Assembly (NCBI RefSeq): GCF_028609805.1
Contig: NZ_CP063189.1
Span: forward strand, 992,001 to 1,056,000
Length of the DNA stretch: 64,000 nucleotides
Source: Corynebacterium massiliense DSM 45435
GTDB taxonomy: Bacteria > Actinomycetota > Actinomycetes > Mycobacteriales > Mycobacteriaceae
Direction of reading: 5' to 3'
Positions 19,743-28,727 of the stretch are shown piece by piece. A model generated the notes under the pieces. That model saw only the letters and a program-made list of their open reading frames with translations, had not been told where the DNA came from and did no database searches. Within the stretch, counting starts at the first letter, position 1, and each line of letters opens with the position of its first letter. The position numbers were made by a program, and so were the translations under genes.

Positions 19743-20212
19743 CGAAAGCGATTTGCCCAGGTTCTTTCGACCCCGTGACCTGCGGTCACCTGGATATTTT
19801 CCGGCGGGCGCAGGCGCTTTTCGATGACGTCACCGTCCTCGTCACCGGCAACCCCGACAAGAACACGGGCTTGTTTTCCGTGCAGGAGCGCGTGGAACTT
19901 ATCCGCGAGGTCGTGGACCCGTCGGTGAAAGTCGACTACTGGTCCGGGTTGCTGGTGGACTACACCACCGCGCACGGGGCGGACGCGCTGGTGAAGGGGC
20001 TGCGGTCGTCGCTCGACTACGAGTATGAGCTGCCGATGGCGCAGATGAACCGGCACCTGTCGGGCATCGATACGGTCTTTTTGCTCACGAATGAAAAGCT
20101 GGGCTACGTCTCGTCGTCGCTGTGCAAGCAGGTGGCGAGCTTCGGTGGCGACGTCAGTGGGCTGCTGCCGGACCCGGTCGTGGCGGCGATAAAGGAGAAG
20201 TTCGGCGAATAA
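19739..20212 (+). CDS. coaD: Phosphopantetheine adenylyltransferase
   Basis: 157 residues, fourth step of coenzyme A synthesis. Nucleotidyltransferase motif PGSFDPVTCGHLDIFRRA (residues 8-25) with the T/HxGH-type CGH, YWSGLLVDYT, RSSLDYEYELPMAQMNR and the closing SSSLCKQVASFGGDVSGLLP. GTG start at 19739 overlaps the rsmD stop; its own stop overlaps the next start. Confidence 0.96.
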   Translation: MTKAICPGSFDPVTCGHLDIFRRAQALFDDVTVLVTGNPDKNTGLFSVQERVELIREVVDPSVKVDYWSGLLVDYTTAHGADALVKGLRSSLDYEYELPMAQMNRHLSGIDTVFLLTNEKLGYVSSSLCKQVASFGGDVSGLLPDPVVAAIKEKFGE

Positions 20213-20958
20213 TGTTGGCGTTGGGGATTTTCGCCACGATCTTTGCCGGCGCCTGCCTGCAGCGCGTTTCAGGGATGGGCATCGGGCTGGTCGGCGGGCC
20301 GGTGCTGATGCTCATCTTGGGCCCGGTGCAGGGGATTTTGGTGGTGAACGTGTTCGCGTGCATCAATGCAATGGTCACGACGATGACGGTGCGCGACCAC
20401 GTGGACTGGCGCCGGTTCTGGCTCATTGCGCCGGTGATGGTCTTTGGTTCGATCCCGGCGGCGCTGCTGATTTCGAACATGGATACTGGGCCGCTTTTGA
20501 TCGTGGTCGGCGGCGCGTTGGTGGCGGCGCTGGCCGTGGTGACGTTTGGCAAGCGGTTCGTGCCGGTCCTGCACGGCCCGGGCGCGGCTATCTCGGCCGG
20601 CGTATTGGGCGGATTCACGAACACCCTGGCGGGCGCCGCAGGCCCGGTAATTGCGGTCTATGCGCAGGCCGCGCGCTGGCCAACCTATGTTTACACCGCG
20701 ACGCTCCAGCCCATCTTCTTCGTCGGCGGGCTCATTTCAGTACTGGTGAAGCTCGGCTTCGGTGCCGGGGGAATGGCGTCGGTGGATTGGGTTATTTGGC
20801 CGGCGGCGTTTGTGGGCATGTTTGCCGGCATCGTCGTGGGCGGCTGGCTGGCCGGCAAGATTGACCGCGAGAACGCGCACCGGCTGTCGCTCATCGTGGC
20901 GGTGTTGGGCGCACTCAGCGCGATGATACGCGGAGTCACGCAGATCTTGGGTTACTAA
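20212..20958 (+). CDS. TauE/SafE (TSUP) family membrane permease
   Basis: 248-residue polytopic membrane protein with seven to eight hydrophobic segments and the family's repeated half, marked by GMGIGLVGGPVLMLILGP in the first and GGFTNTLAGAAGPVIAVYAQ in the second. TSUP proteins move sulfite, sulfoacetate or related anions; substrate unknown here. Its ATG overlaps the coaD stop, so it is the last gene of the rsmD-coaD operon. It is also the last clearly core gene before the base composition drops. Confidence 0.85.
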   Translation: MLALGIFATIFAGACLQRVSGMGIGLVGGPVLMLILGPVQGILVVNVFACINAMVTTMTVRDHVDWRRFWLIAPVMVFGSIPAALLISNMDTGPLLIVVGGALVAALAVVTFGKRFVPVLHGPGAAISAGVLGGFTNTLAGAAGPVIAVYAQAARWPTYVYTATLQPIFFVGGLISVLVKLGFGAGGMASVDWVIWPAAFVGMFAGIVVGGWLAGKIDRENAHRLSLIVAVLGALSAMIRGVTQILGY

Positions 20959-21124
20959 TCGGCGGGTTCCGCGCGGGGTGAGCTCGCTGAGCGCCGAGCC
21001 CAAACATTTGCTCGCCTTCCCGTTTTGTTAACTGTCTTACAACCGAGGGATCTAGCGAGCGGAACGCAGTCTTGATACCGTGCTAGTGACCGCAAACACA
21101 TCCATTCCGGGGGAAGACTGGAAA

Positions 21125-22567
21125 ATGCAAATTGCAGCTGTCGGTGGAGGCGCCGCGGCTATTAGTGTGCTGGTTGCTTTAGCTAGAGGGAACCCTGAAG
21201 AAGTCACTGTCGTTTCGGATCAGCCGCCTGGGCCTGGACGGGCATACGCAGAGCCGTCATCATCGGCTCTTCTTAACCGCTAAGTCAAGGCGATGTCAAT
21301 TGATGCAGAAGATCCTAACGATTTTCTGCGGTGGCTCGGTACGCATGATGATGCCGACAGGGAGGGGTTCGTCGCAAGATCCATTTACGGAAAATATCTC
21401 AGCGATCAAATTTCGACAATTGAGAAAGCGTGGAGCGGCCGCGTATCGGTGTGTAACGGACGCGCGATCGACCTAGAACGAGGGGACGGGAGGTGGGTCC
21501 TCACCGTTCAGACCCGACAAGGCGTATTACGAGACGCCTTTGATGTTGTGGTCCTGGCGCTTGGCACGAGCATTCCAGGAGATCCCTACCAGCTCGAAGG
21601 GTCCGATAACTACCATCCAGATGTTTATCCCATTTCTGAATGGATTGGTACGGCAGAGGGCCACCGCCTAGGTGTCGTGGGGACTGGGCTGAGCGGAATC
21701 GATGCCGCTGCAGCATTTTACGACAGCGGAGCAGCGGGTGAGATGACGATGGTTTCCCGACGGGGGATGTTACCTGATGTGCGGGACTTTTCCTCAGTCA
21801 TTGACTACGATCCAGATATCACACGCATGATTGGCCAAACAGCCCGTCAGCGACAGGGCTTGGAATGGGAGGACGTCGACCAGGTCCTTAATTACATTTG
21901 TCTGACGGCGGGGATTCGTCCCAGTGAAATGCGAGACACGTTCACCGAGCTATCCATGCCAGCGGAGAAGCGATTCCGGAACGCGGCCGACTCTTCTCAA
22001 CACTCGGTCAATGCTGAGGTACAGAGAGCAGTTGTCGGTATAGCGAATCATTACATCAACGACCTTTGGTCCTTAATGAGAGCGAGCGCTCGCAGAATAT
22101 TTCTAAAACAGTACCACAGTAGCTTTCAATCACTAGCGAATCCGCTGCCGCCTCAGACAGCGCGCAAACTATCAGAAATGATGAATGATGGGCGCCTTGG
22201 TATCCAGCCCGGTGTGCAGCAGATTGAACCGGTTCACGGTGGTTTCCGTTTGTGTCTCAAAGCGGATGTGCGGGAAGTCGAGAGGGTCGTTAACGCGACG
22301 AAGATGCCGGGCGGGAGCCTAGCCGGTGCGGCCGGATCCTTGCTCGCATCGTTAACATACCGGGGCATCGCGATTAAGAATCCGTTCGGTGGGCTGAGGA
22401 TAGATCCTGCGGTAAACCTTATTAAGAGCCCTCATGGTTTCGCGCAACCGGGCTTGTATGCTCTAGGCGAAGTTACCGTCGGTGATATCTACTACATAAG
22501 TAGCATCTCCAAGATCCGAGATCGAGCGCAAGAAATTGTGCGTCACTTCCGGCAAATGGAAGGCTGA
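21125..22567 (+). pseudogene. FAD/NAD(P)-binding protein with an in-frame nonsense codon
   Basis: Intact, this would be about a 480-residue flavoprotein of the FAD-NAD(P)-binding group that includes PF13454. The dinucleotide fold GGGAAAISVLVAL follows the start at ATG 21125, and a second GTGLSGIDAAAAF lies at 21682. The family's usual G-AY...LLN...(M)S...DF-WL motif is present but cut: codons read LLNR, then TAA at 21281-21283, then VKAMSIDAEDPNDFLRWL in the same frame, so a single substitution explains it. A protein from ATG 21293 would lack the first FAD-binding fold. Codon use is clearly less GC-rich than in coaD. Forms an operon with the exporter downstream, also broken. Substrate unknown. 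Confidence 0.85.
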
Positions 22568-22606
22568 TACTAAGTTTGCGTGCAAAGTAGAAAGGTAGAA
22601 ATTTAA

Positions 22607-23798
22607 ATGGTGCAGCCGTCTTCGGAACAACGGGAAAAGCCAGGCTCAACGACTTGGATTTTGCTCGCTATTGTAATGGTCCCGCAATTGGGATTAACGC
22701 TCGTTAATCCTTCAAACGCAGCCATTGCCCAAGATGTAGGTACCCAGATATCCACCGTGGAGGGTACTCTCACGGTCTACATGGTCGGTTATGCGCTCAG
22801 CATGTTCGCATCCGGCTCCTTAGCCGATAGATTCCATGCCAGTCGGTTGCAGTCGGCGGGTCTAGGACTCTTTACCCTAGGCAGCGTGGTGGCAGCGACT
22901 GCTCCATCCGTAGCGGTTCTGGGAATCGGTCGCTTTCTGCAGGCGCTCGGCGGCACGTCGGCGACGGTGCTGTGTCGCATCATCGTCCAACGCCGTTTCG
23001 CCGCAGAAGCCCGCGTCGACATATTGACCTCCATGTCGATGGTCATTTCCCTCACGCCGTCGCTGTCCCCGCTAGTCGGCGGCTTCACCGCTCAGGTCGT
23101 CCCGTGGCGCTGGCTGTTCGTCGCGCTCGCCATCTTCGCCGCCGCGCTTATTCCGACCATCGAATTTCTCCTCGGCCACGCCGTCCCGGAGCGCCCCGAG
23201 CTTCCCACGCTCAAACAATTCATCGCCGCCAATGCCCAAGCGCTGGGGAACAAAACTTTCCGCTGGCACGCCGCCGCTATCGCCCTCGTGTGGATGACCT
23301 ACTTCGGCTTCGTCAGCAGCTCGACGACCATCCTGCAGGACTTCCTCGGCCAGTCCGCGGTGTGCTACGGCATGCTCATGGCCATCCCGGCGATTGGGTA
23401 CCTGGTGGGCAGCTTGATCATTAAGCGCTCCCAAGACATCGCGCGCGGTGGGCATCGGCGTCGGTGTTGGGGCAGTGGGCATTATCGCGGCCATCGCCGT
23501 CGCGGCGACCCCGCTGAGCGACCACCCGCTTGCCATCGTCATCGCGATGTCGGTGACCTTCCTGGGAGTCGGCGCCACCATCCCGTATACGCAGGCCGGG
23601 CTGCTGGAACTCGATCTCGACTACCCAGGCGTGTCGGCCGGCCTGTTCTTCTTCCTCCAGATGGCCGGCGGCGCGGCATTTTCCGCCGTCGTCGGCGCCC
23701 TCCACCTTCCGTCGGTGCCGGCGTACCTGGTGGTTCTGGTGGTCCCGCAGGTCGTCGTCACTGCGATGGTGGCACGCCAGCGCTTGGCGATGTCTTAA
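22607..23798 (+). pseudogene. Bcr/CflA-type MFS drug exporter with a frameshift
   Basis: The two halves together give about 397 residues and 12 hydrophobic segments, the size of a Bcr/CflA exporter; GSLADRFHASRLQSAGLGLF (the loop 2-3 motif) and LQALGGTSATVLCRIIVQRR are visible. The first frame leaves the family sequence after IIKRSQDIARG; the rest (GIGVGVGAVGIIAAIAV to VARQRLAMS) is in the +1 frame, so one base too many lies at about 23443-23449, in a CGCGCGG run. A sequencing error there cannot be excluded. Base composition also changes inside the gene: lower GC to about 22920, core-like GC after. Ends four bases into the convergent HTH gene. Confidence 0.82.
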
Positions 23799-24640
23799 AG
23801 TCCCGCCCCAAAACGCCGCACCACCGAATCGGTCGAGGAAGCGGCCAGGCGCGCGGCGACGGACGCAGCAATCTTGCCACTACGCGCCGAGGCGAGTTGC
23901 TGTATGAGCACGTCGCGTGCGGAGAGCTCTGTGCGGATCGGAATCTTCGAGTGCGAGGAGGTGTGCCAATCGGCCAAACAGACTGCCGCGTGGGTGACTT
24001 CGGAAAGACCGGAATCCCGCAGGGCGTGGGTGGCAGCGGTAGACAGATGGGCATCGGCAAGCACGGCAATGGCGTTTTCCAACGCTGTTTGCCGCACCCG
24101 GAGTGGAGCGTCGGCGCAGGTGTGTATGGCCTTGAGGAGTTCTGTCACGGCTGTCTGGTTCATCTCTTCCTGAAGGTGGACCATTGATTCGAGTAGTTCC
24201 GCCATCTGCGCCGCGCTGGGATGAAGCGTGGTGAGTTCGTGGATAGCCAAGTCATCGACACGCCTGCGCGAATATTGCGGCGACGACCATGGGGAGGCTG
24301 ACCGGGCTACGTCCTGGGCGATGGTGATCCAGGAAATAACGGGATTGGCGGAACTTGCGCGGGAACCAAAACCCAGCGCAATGAGACTGTCCAATTCGCG
24401 CGGGGAAACCGAAAAGCGTGGATCGTATCCCTGGCCGGTAAGAACTTCGGCCGCGATCCCCATCCGCTGGGCGAGTGCCGAGGCGACGGAAGGATCCGGC
24501 AGCGATTGTCCCTTTTCCCACCGAGAAATGGCGCTGGGGGAGCAAATCCCCGCGGCGAGCGCGCTTTGCGAAAGGCCGCGCTCGCGACGAGCGTGCCGGA
24601 GGCGCCGCGAGAACGCTGCCGCCGAAGTGGTCTCGCACAT
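23795..24640 (-). CDS. XRE-family HTH transcriptional regulator
   Basis: 281 residues. N-terminal XRE helix-turn-helix at about 8-62 (RHARRERGLSQSALAAGICSPSAISRWEKGQSLPDPSVASALAQRMG), then a long helical C-terminal region, possibly ligand-sensing, without a recognised signature. ATG 24640 lies just before the HTH; the open frame continues upstream to 24859 but overlaps the exporter and has no family sequence. The exporter stop is five bases before this start, so exporter and regulator are one transcription unit and the regulator probably controls it. Confidence 0.82.
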   Translation of the reverse strand: MCETTSAAAFSRRLRHARRERGLSQSALAAGICSPSAISRWEKGQSLPDPSVASALAQRMGIAAEVLTGQGYDPRFSVSPRELDSLIALGFGSRASSANPVISWITIAQDVARSASPWSSPQYSRRRVDDLAIHELTTLHPSAAQMAELLESMVHLQEEMNQTAVTELLKAIHTCADAPLRVRQTALENAIAVLADAHLSTAATHALRDSGLSEVTHAAVCLADWHTSSHSKIPIRTELSARDVLIQQLASARSGKIAASVAARLAASSTDSVVRRFGAGL

Positions 24641-24645
24641 GGCCG

Positions 24646-25821
24646 CTAGACTACCTGGGCGCGATACGTTGTCCAGCTCACCGCCGCGCCCACGAGCGCG
24701 AGGCACACGAAACCTACTGTCACCGCCCCGCCTGTGCCTGCCAGCGATGTTCCGGCAGCGCCGCCGACCTGCAGCATGAGCCGCGACAGTGATCCGGCGA
24801 TAGCGGTGCGGCGCCTGTCGACCACCTCGTAAACGCTGGACAGGGCAAGGAGCGTGCACACGCCCAGTCCGAGCCCACGCACGAACGCCCCGCCGAAGAG
24901 GACTGGGAAAAGGAGCACAGGCGGAGCTGCAACAACGGATCCCATGGCAGCAATAGCACCACTAGCGACTAGCAATCCGGCGGATAGCAACCCGAACGCG
25001 TTGTGGTCTTTCCACCGCCCTTTCACCAGCGAGCGGGCGATCCATGCACCGACACCTTGCACACCGAGCACGAGTCCGGCCCACCATGCGGGCGCGCGCA
25101 GGTGGACCTGAACGTCCAACGAGGTAAGAAGGAGTGTCCCGTAAAAGACAGCCCCGACGATGAAACACACCAGCATCGTTCGAACGAAGACGGCCGAACG
25201 AGCAAGATGCGTAAGGTCCCGGAAACCGAGCCCCGCCGCCTTCGGGGTATCTCGAGTGGGCGCTGCGTTCTGCGTCGAAAAACGCCCCGCGCCCATGACC
25301 CCGATGCAGAAGACGAGGGGAACGTTGATGAAAAACAGTGCGCGCCATCCGACGGCGCCAACGAATACACCGCCGAGCAGAGGGCCGAAGGCCGGGGCCA
25401 CGACCGCGGGGAGGCCAACCGTCGCGAGTGCCGCCCGCATCCCAGATCGCCCGACGATGTCCGCGGCGAGTTGCTGAACCGCGGGCATGATGAACCCGCA
25501 CGCCAGTCCCTGCACAACACGGGCGGCGACGAAGGCGGCGGGCGTCCCGCTGGCGCCGACGAGCACAGACGCCAGTCCGAAAAGGACCACCGAGGAAATG
25601 CCGACGGTGCGGGCGCCGAACCGCGCGAGTGTGGGGATAGAGCCCACTATGCCGACCATCGCGGCTAGTAGGTAACCGGAAACTCCCCATTGCACCGTGG
25701 CGGCAGGAGCGCCTAGCGAATGTGCAACATTGGGTAAAAGGACGTTAATCAGGCTGGAATCTAAAAGCGGCAGTATCGCGGCCAGCAGCAAAACGGTTGT
25801 CTCCTGGGGGTTAAGGGTCAA
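24646..25821 (-). pseudogene. MFS multidrug exporter, 5' end severed by IS1249-like insertion
   Basis: A 12-segment major facilitator of the drug:H+ antiporter type (LDSSLINVLLPNVA in TM1, GSIPTLARFGARTVG as loop 2-3, VVQGLACGFIMPAVQQL in TM4). The native start is ATG 27232 (MTSTEPRALTRQE); after 13 codons an insertion sequence intervenes. Removing the IS and one copy of the 8-bp duplication restores the frame as ...LTRQE-TTVLLLAAIL. The part left at 24646-25807 begins at the second copy of the duplication; a TTG at 25819-25821 inside the IS end is in frame and would give a nearly full-length protein (four IS-derived residues), so activity may survive. Followed five bases on by the HTH gene. 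Confidence 0.88.
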
Positions 25822-27192
25822 AATGTGTGTCTGGCTCGGCGTGTCGCGGGGGTTAGATTTGGCCTTTTTGAATGCCGATTGAGTGGGTGTAGTCGGTGTC
25901 GATAGCGTTGTCGTAGAGGGCTGGGCGTCCTGTTTCGTGGTCGGCTTGGTTCTCGGTTTGGGTCAGGGTGGATACTTTGGCGAGTTGGCCCTGGCCCCAG
26001 TCGGACTGCCTGGCGATTCGTACTGGATCGTCAGGCAGTTCCGTTTTTAAGTAGAGCCACCAATCCAGCATGCGGCGTTGTCGTTCGCCTGATCTGCCGC
26101 GGTGGGTTCTGGCGAGCAGTTTGAGCTGGGCGTTGATGCCGCCTTCTAAGCTGTTGGTGGTGGATTTGATCCGCTCGGGCGCAAGGACTCCTGCTGGCGG
26201 GTTGAGGTAGACAAACAGCATCTCGGACCGCCAAAGATGGTTGAGGCTGTTGTAGGCCTTGCGCACGTTGTGGTGGGTCCACACGCGGGTCCATGCACCT
26301 GTTTTGGGGTCTTTGATCATGGTTTTCTCGTTCATCCATTCCCGGTAGATCGTTGAAAACTCGTGCAGTTGCACACCCCACGCGGCGGCTTCATCCAGTG
26401 TGGTGATCCGGGTCAGTTTCAGCGCAAGTCGGTAGATGGTGCGCCCGGCATCGGTGCGTGGGTTGGTGGTGGTGTAGCGGCGGACCACGCGTTGGGCGTG
26501 GACGAGGCAGCGTTGAATTTTCGTAGTCGGCCAGCACTTTTTGATTGCGCTGTATGCGCCTTGGCCGCCGTCGATGACGGCGATGAGTGGGGCTTCGATG
26601 CGTTCAAGCAGCAGTTGGTAGTCGCGGGTGGTTTCGTGTTTGCACCAGTGCCAGGCGATCACGTGGTCGATGGTCGCCGCGACGATCAGGCAGCCACCGG
26701 CGGTGTAGGTGCCATCGAGAAATACCTGGTCGTAGATCCGCTTGTGGTGGCCGGCGGTGGGGTCAGGCACATCAACGAGCCAGCACCACTTGAAGCGCCG
26801 CTTCATGGTGGCGCGGCTAACACCGTTTCGTTTGGCTAGGTCGTCGAGTGATATTGCGGTGGTGCAATGCTCGATGAACTGGGTGAACACTGCCGCGTTG
26901 GTGATGTCGTTTCGACGTTTGACGCTGGAGGCGCCGCATTGTTTGCAGCGCCATCTGGTGGTGCCTTTGCTGGTGGTGCCGTTGCGTTTCATTTCACCGC
27001 CGCAGTGGCAGCGTGGTTGGTTCTTCGACATTGCGACACCACACCACGCCGCGCATAGCACATCACGGCTGCCACACCGAGGATTTCCCGTCGGGGGCTA
27101 GATATATGCTTCCGGAGCATATACTTTCCGGAAACCTACAGGTCAATCCGTGAAAATCCGCGATTCCGGACACACTTTTTGACCCTTAACCC
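25808..27192. mobile_element. Complete IS1249-like insertion sequence (IS256 superfamily), 1385 bp
   Basis: Both ends are visible: GGGTTAAGGGTCAAAA at 25808-25823 and its complement at 27177-27192. The terminal inverted repeats extend about 28 bp with two mismatches. Perfect 8-bp direct duplications TCTCCTGG flank it at 25800-25807 and 27193-27200. One transposase gene, intact. The perfect duplication says this is a recent insertion. Confidence 0.93.
25853..27031 (-). CDS. IS1249-like transposase
   Basis: 392 residues from ATG 27031. N-terminal zinc ribbon with CHCGGEMKRNG ... WRCKQCGAS (about 8-38), a helix-turn-helix region (LDDLAKRNGVSRATMKRRF), then the DDE catalytic core: DGTYTAGGCLIVAATID, VIDGGQGAYSAIKKCWP and a C-terminal TNSLEGGINAQLKLLARTHRG carrying the glutamate. 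All domains are uninterrupted, so it should be active. IS1249 was first described from Corynebacterium xerosis; the name here rests on recall of that family. Confidence 0.88.
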   Translation of the reverse strand: MSKNQPRCHCGGEMKRNGTTSKGTTRWRCKQCGASSVKRRNDITNAAVFTQFIEHCTTAISLDDLAKRNGVSRATMKRRFKWCWLVDVPDPTAGHHKRIYDQVFLDGTYTAGGCLIVAATIDHVIAWHWCKHETTRDYQLLLERIEAPLIAVIDGGQGAYSAIKKCWPTTKIQRCLVHAQRVVRRYTTTNPRTDAGRTIYRLALKLTRITTLDEAAAWGVQLHEFSTIYREWMNEKTMIKDPKTGAWTRVWTHHNVRKAYNSLNHLWRSEMLFVYLNPPAGVLAPERIKSTTNSLEGGINAQLKLLARTHRGRSGERQRRMLDWWLYLKTELPDDPVRIARQSDWGQGQLAKVSTLTQTENQADHETGRPALYDNAIDTDYTHSIGIQKGQI

Positions 27193-27232
27193 TCTCCTGG
27201 CGGGTAAGCGCCCGTGGTTCCGTAGAAGTCAT
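27193..27232 (-). pseudogene. Detached first 13 codons of the MFS exporter gene
   Basis: ATG 27230-27232 then STEPRALTRQE in the frame that joins the exporter body at 25807 once the insertion sequence and one TCTCCTGG copy are taken out. The promoter of the exporter-regulator operon should lie upstream, in 27233-27459; nothing else was recognised in that stretch. Confidence 0.85.
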
Positions 27233-27459
27233 TGAGTCTCCTGTTCGCTCTTCGTTGCGGAGCACAGGACAGTCAAGCAATTCAGAAACCCAGCGCGCAC
27301 CCCGTGAACGCGCCCGCCCGACGAGCGCATAAAGCACCAGCGCACAGTCGCGTTTCCAGCTGGCATTCAGCTAGTCAGTGAAACGCGGTAACCCCGACAC
27401 GCCGACTAGATGCACATTTTGTCCTTTAACCCCCGGACCGTGCGCTAGCCGCCCCAGCC

Positions 27460-27495
27460 AAAACGAAAGACCGCCACCCACACTGCGCGGCGGTC
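27460..27495 (-). terminator. Stranded terminator of the tRNA-Leu gene
   Basis: On the minus strand: stem GACCGCC / GGCGGTC with a 13-base loop, followed by TTTCGTTTT. It lies eight bases beyond the tRNA 3'-end copy at 27503, which is where the terminator of the tRNA-Leu gene would have been before the island entered. Confidence 0.75.
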
Positions 27496-27502
27496 AAAAG
27501 GC

Positions 27503-27530
27503 GTGCCCCTGGTGAGACTCGAACTCACAC
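27503..27530. repeat. Attachment-site copy A (left end of the tRNA-Leu island)
   Basis: 28 bp identical to the 3' end of tRNA-Leu at 41592-41619 (from the discriminator through the T-arm), after which similarity stops. Only the tRNA 3' part is present, so this is an att relic and not a tRNA gene. Confidence 0.88.
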
Positions 27531-27695
27531 CAACTAACGTAGTGTAAGGGTCTGGCCAGGGAGTAATTTATGTTGCCACGTTTTGTGACAACGGTTTGAC
27601 AACGTCAATACCCAAAAAATCTCACAAAACCCTGTATTGAAGCTTTGGGTGTGGTGCACTAGCCGAGTCCATCAAGATTCGAGAAAGGCTTAAAT

Positions 27696-28340
27696 ATGAA
27701 GGCTATGAAGGCTTTGGGTGCAGTAGCACTACTATCGATTGGCGTCACGGCGAATGCTTTGGCAGCATCGCCAGCACATGCCACACCAGCAGAAACTGAC
27801 TCTTACGAGCGCATCGCTCAGACGACGATTGAACTGCGTGAGAAAGAGCACATTGATCCGAAGGCTGAGACTCCAGACCATATCGTACAGCAAGTTTTAA
27901 ATGAATCCGGCTCTACAGGGGATAAAACAGCCCTTCGAGACTCCGGCGACAATTATGGAACCAGCATCGGTAGGCATGAAGCGGCAGCCTGCGCGACCAA
28001 TCCTTATGATTGTAAGCGCGCGAAATCAGCAATCAAGGACGCGGAACGTATTTCCTCGCAAACGTTTCCAAACAAAGTAACGAACGATAACATTCAGGAC
28101 GCTGATAGGAATTGTGTGTGGCAGGCGCTGACAACGATCCGGGCTAACGCAGATTTTGCACGAAAAATTGGCGATGCCCACGAAACAGACCATCCTGGTT
28201 CTCCTGAAGCTGGGCACATGGATCAAACAAACAATGCCATTGGTCGAGACATTGGATTGCGACACGAAGGAGATGAAGCGGGCGCCATTAATGAATGTCA
28301 TGCGAAGGCTAAAAACGGTGGTCTGATCAAGATAAACTGA
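27696..28340 (+). CDS. Secreted cysteine-containing protein, DUF6973-like C-terminus
   Basis: 214 residues with a clear Sec signal peptide: MKAMK, a hydrophobic core to about 25, and a probable cleavage site after SPAHA (residue 29). The mature part has four cysteines (ACATNPYDC, NCVW, NECH), enough for two disulfides. The segment from about 145, NCVWQALTTIRANADFARKI ... DAHE ... MDQTNNAIGRDIG, matches my recollection of DUF6973, a domain found in secreted bacterial proteins of unknown role with a conserved H/W, a DAHE and an MDxxNNxxGR motif. AGAAAGG is the ribosome-binding site. Immediately followed by a 3-TM membrane protein gene, a layout seen in toxin or bacteriocin with immunity pairs; that reading is inference. 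Confidence 0.7.
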   Translation: MKAMKALGAVALLSIGVTANALAASPAHATPAETDSYERIAQTTIELREKEHIDPKAETPDHIVQQVLNESGSTGDKTALRDSGDNYGTSIGRHEAAACATNPYDCKRAKSAIKDAERISSQTFPNKVTNDNIQDADRNCVWQALTTIRANADFARKIGDAHETDHPGSPEAGHMDQTNNAIGRDIGLRHEGDEAGAINECHAKAKNGGLIKIN

Positions 28341-28357
28341 TTGGTAAGGAATTTGTT

Positions 28358-28651
28358 GTGAAAGAAAGAACGATCATTCCGGGAATACTTTTTGGAATTG
28401 TCTTGGGCGTCGCAACCCTTTATAGCGGAGTGGTCCTGTCCACATGTCTTCCAATACCTTTCGTCTTCTACGGGCTACCTCTACCTTCATTGGTGGTGTT
28501 GGGTGTATTAGTCATGTCTGTCTACATGTTGAAAAAGGGCCGGCTTAGCGACCGATCATGGCGTGCTTTTGCCTTCACATTCGCTGCGGCTTTCGTCGTA
28601 TCAGCGTTCTTATGGGTGAGCACCATTTCTGGCTATGGAAACTTCGCATAG
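28358..28651 (+). CDS. Small membrane protein, partner of the secreted protein
   Basis: 97 residues with three predicted membrane spans: about 8-28 (PGILFGIVLGVATLYSGVVL), 34-56 (PFVFYGLPLPSLVVLGVLVM) and 70-90 (AFAFTFAAAFVVSAFLWVS), with KKGR in the loop between the last two. GTG start at 28358, nine bases after AAGGA. Seventeen bases separate it from the secreted protein gene, so they form an operon. No family recognised. Confidence 0.65.
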   Translation: MKERTIIPGILFGIVLGVATLYSGVVLSTCLPIPFVFYGLPLPSLVVLGVLVMSVYMLKKGRLSDRSWRAFAFTFAAAFVVSAFLWVSTISGYGNFA

Positions 28652-28681
28652 CCTATAGATATGGAACCGCTGTAAGGCCAA

Positions 28682-28727
28682 TTACAGTTAGCCCCTCTAG
28701 ATTGAAGTCTAGAGGGACTAACTGTAA
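28682..28727. terminator. Long hairpin after the secreted/membrane protein operon
   Basis: TTACAGTTAG-C-CCCTCTAGA pairs with TCTAGAGGG-A-CTAACTGTAA around a 6-base loop, a 20-bp stem with a single C.A mismatch. No T run follows on either strand, so it may terminate in both directions or act otherwise. The remaining bases to 28940 contain no open frame I can support. Confidence 0.6.

Noticed and set aside
21281..21283. Possible selenocysteine or recoding at the stop inside the flavoprotein gene
   Set aside because: The codon is TAA, not TGA, and the expected residue is an ordinary one; a point mutation is the simpler reading.
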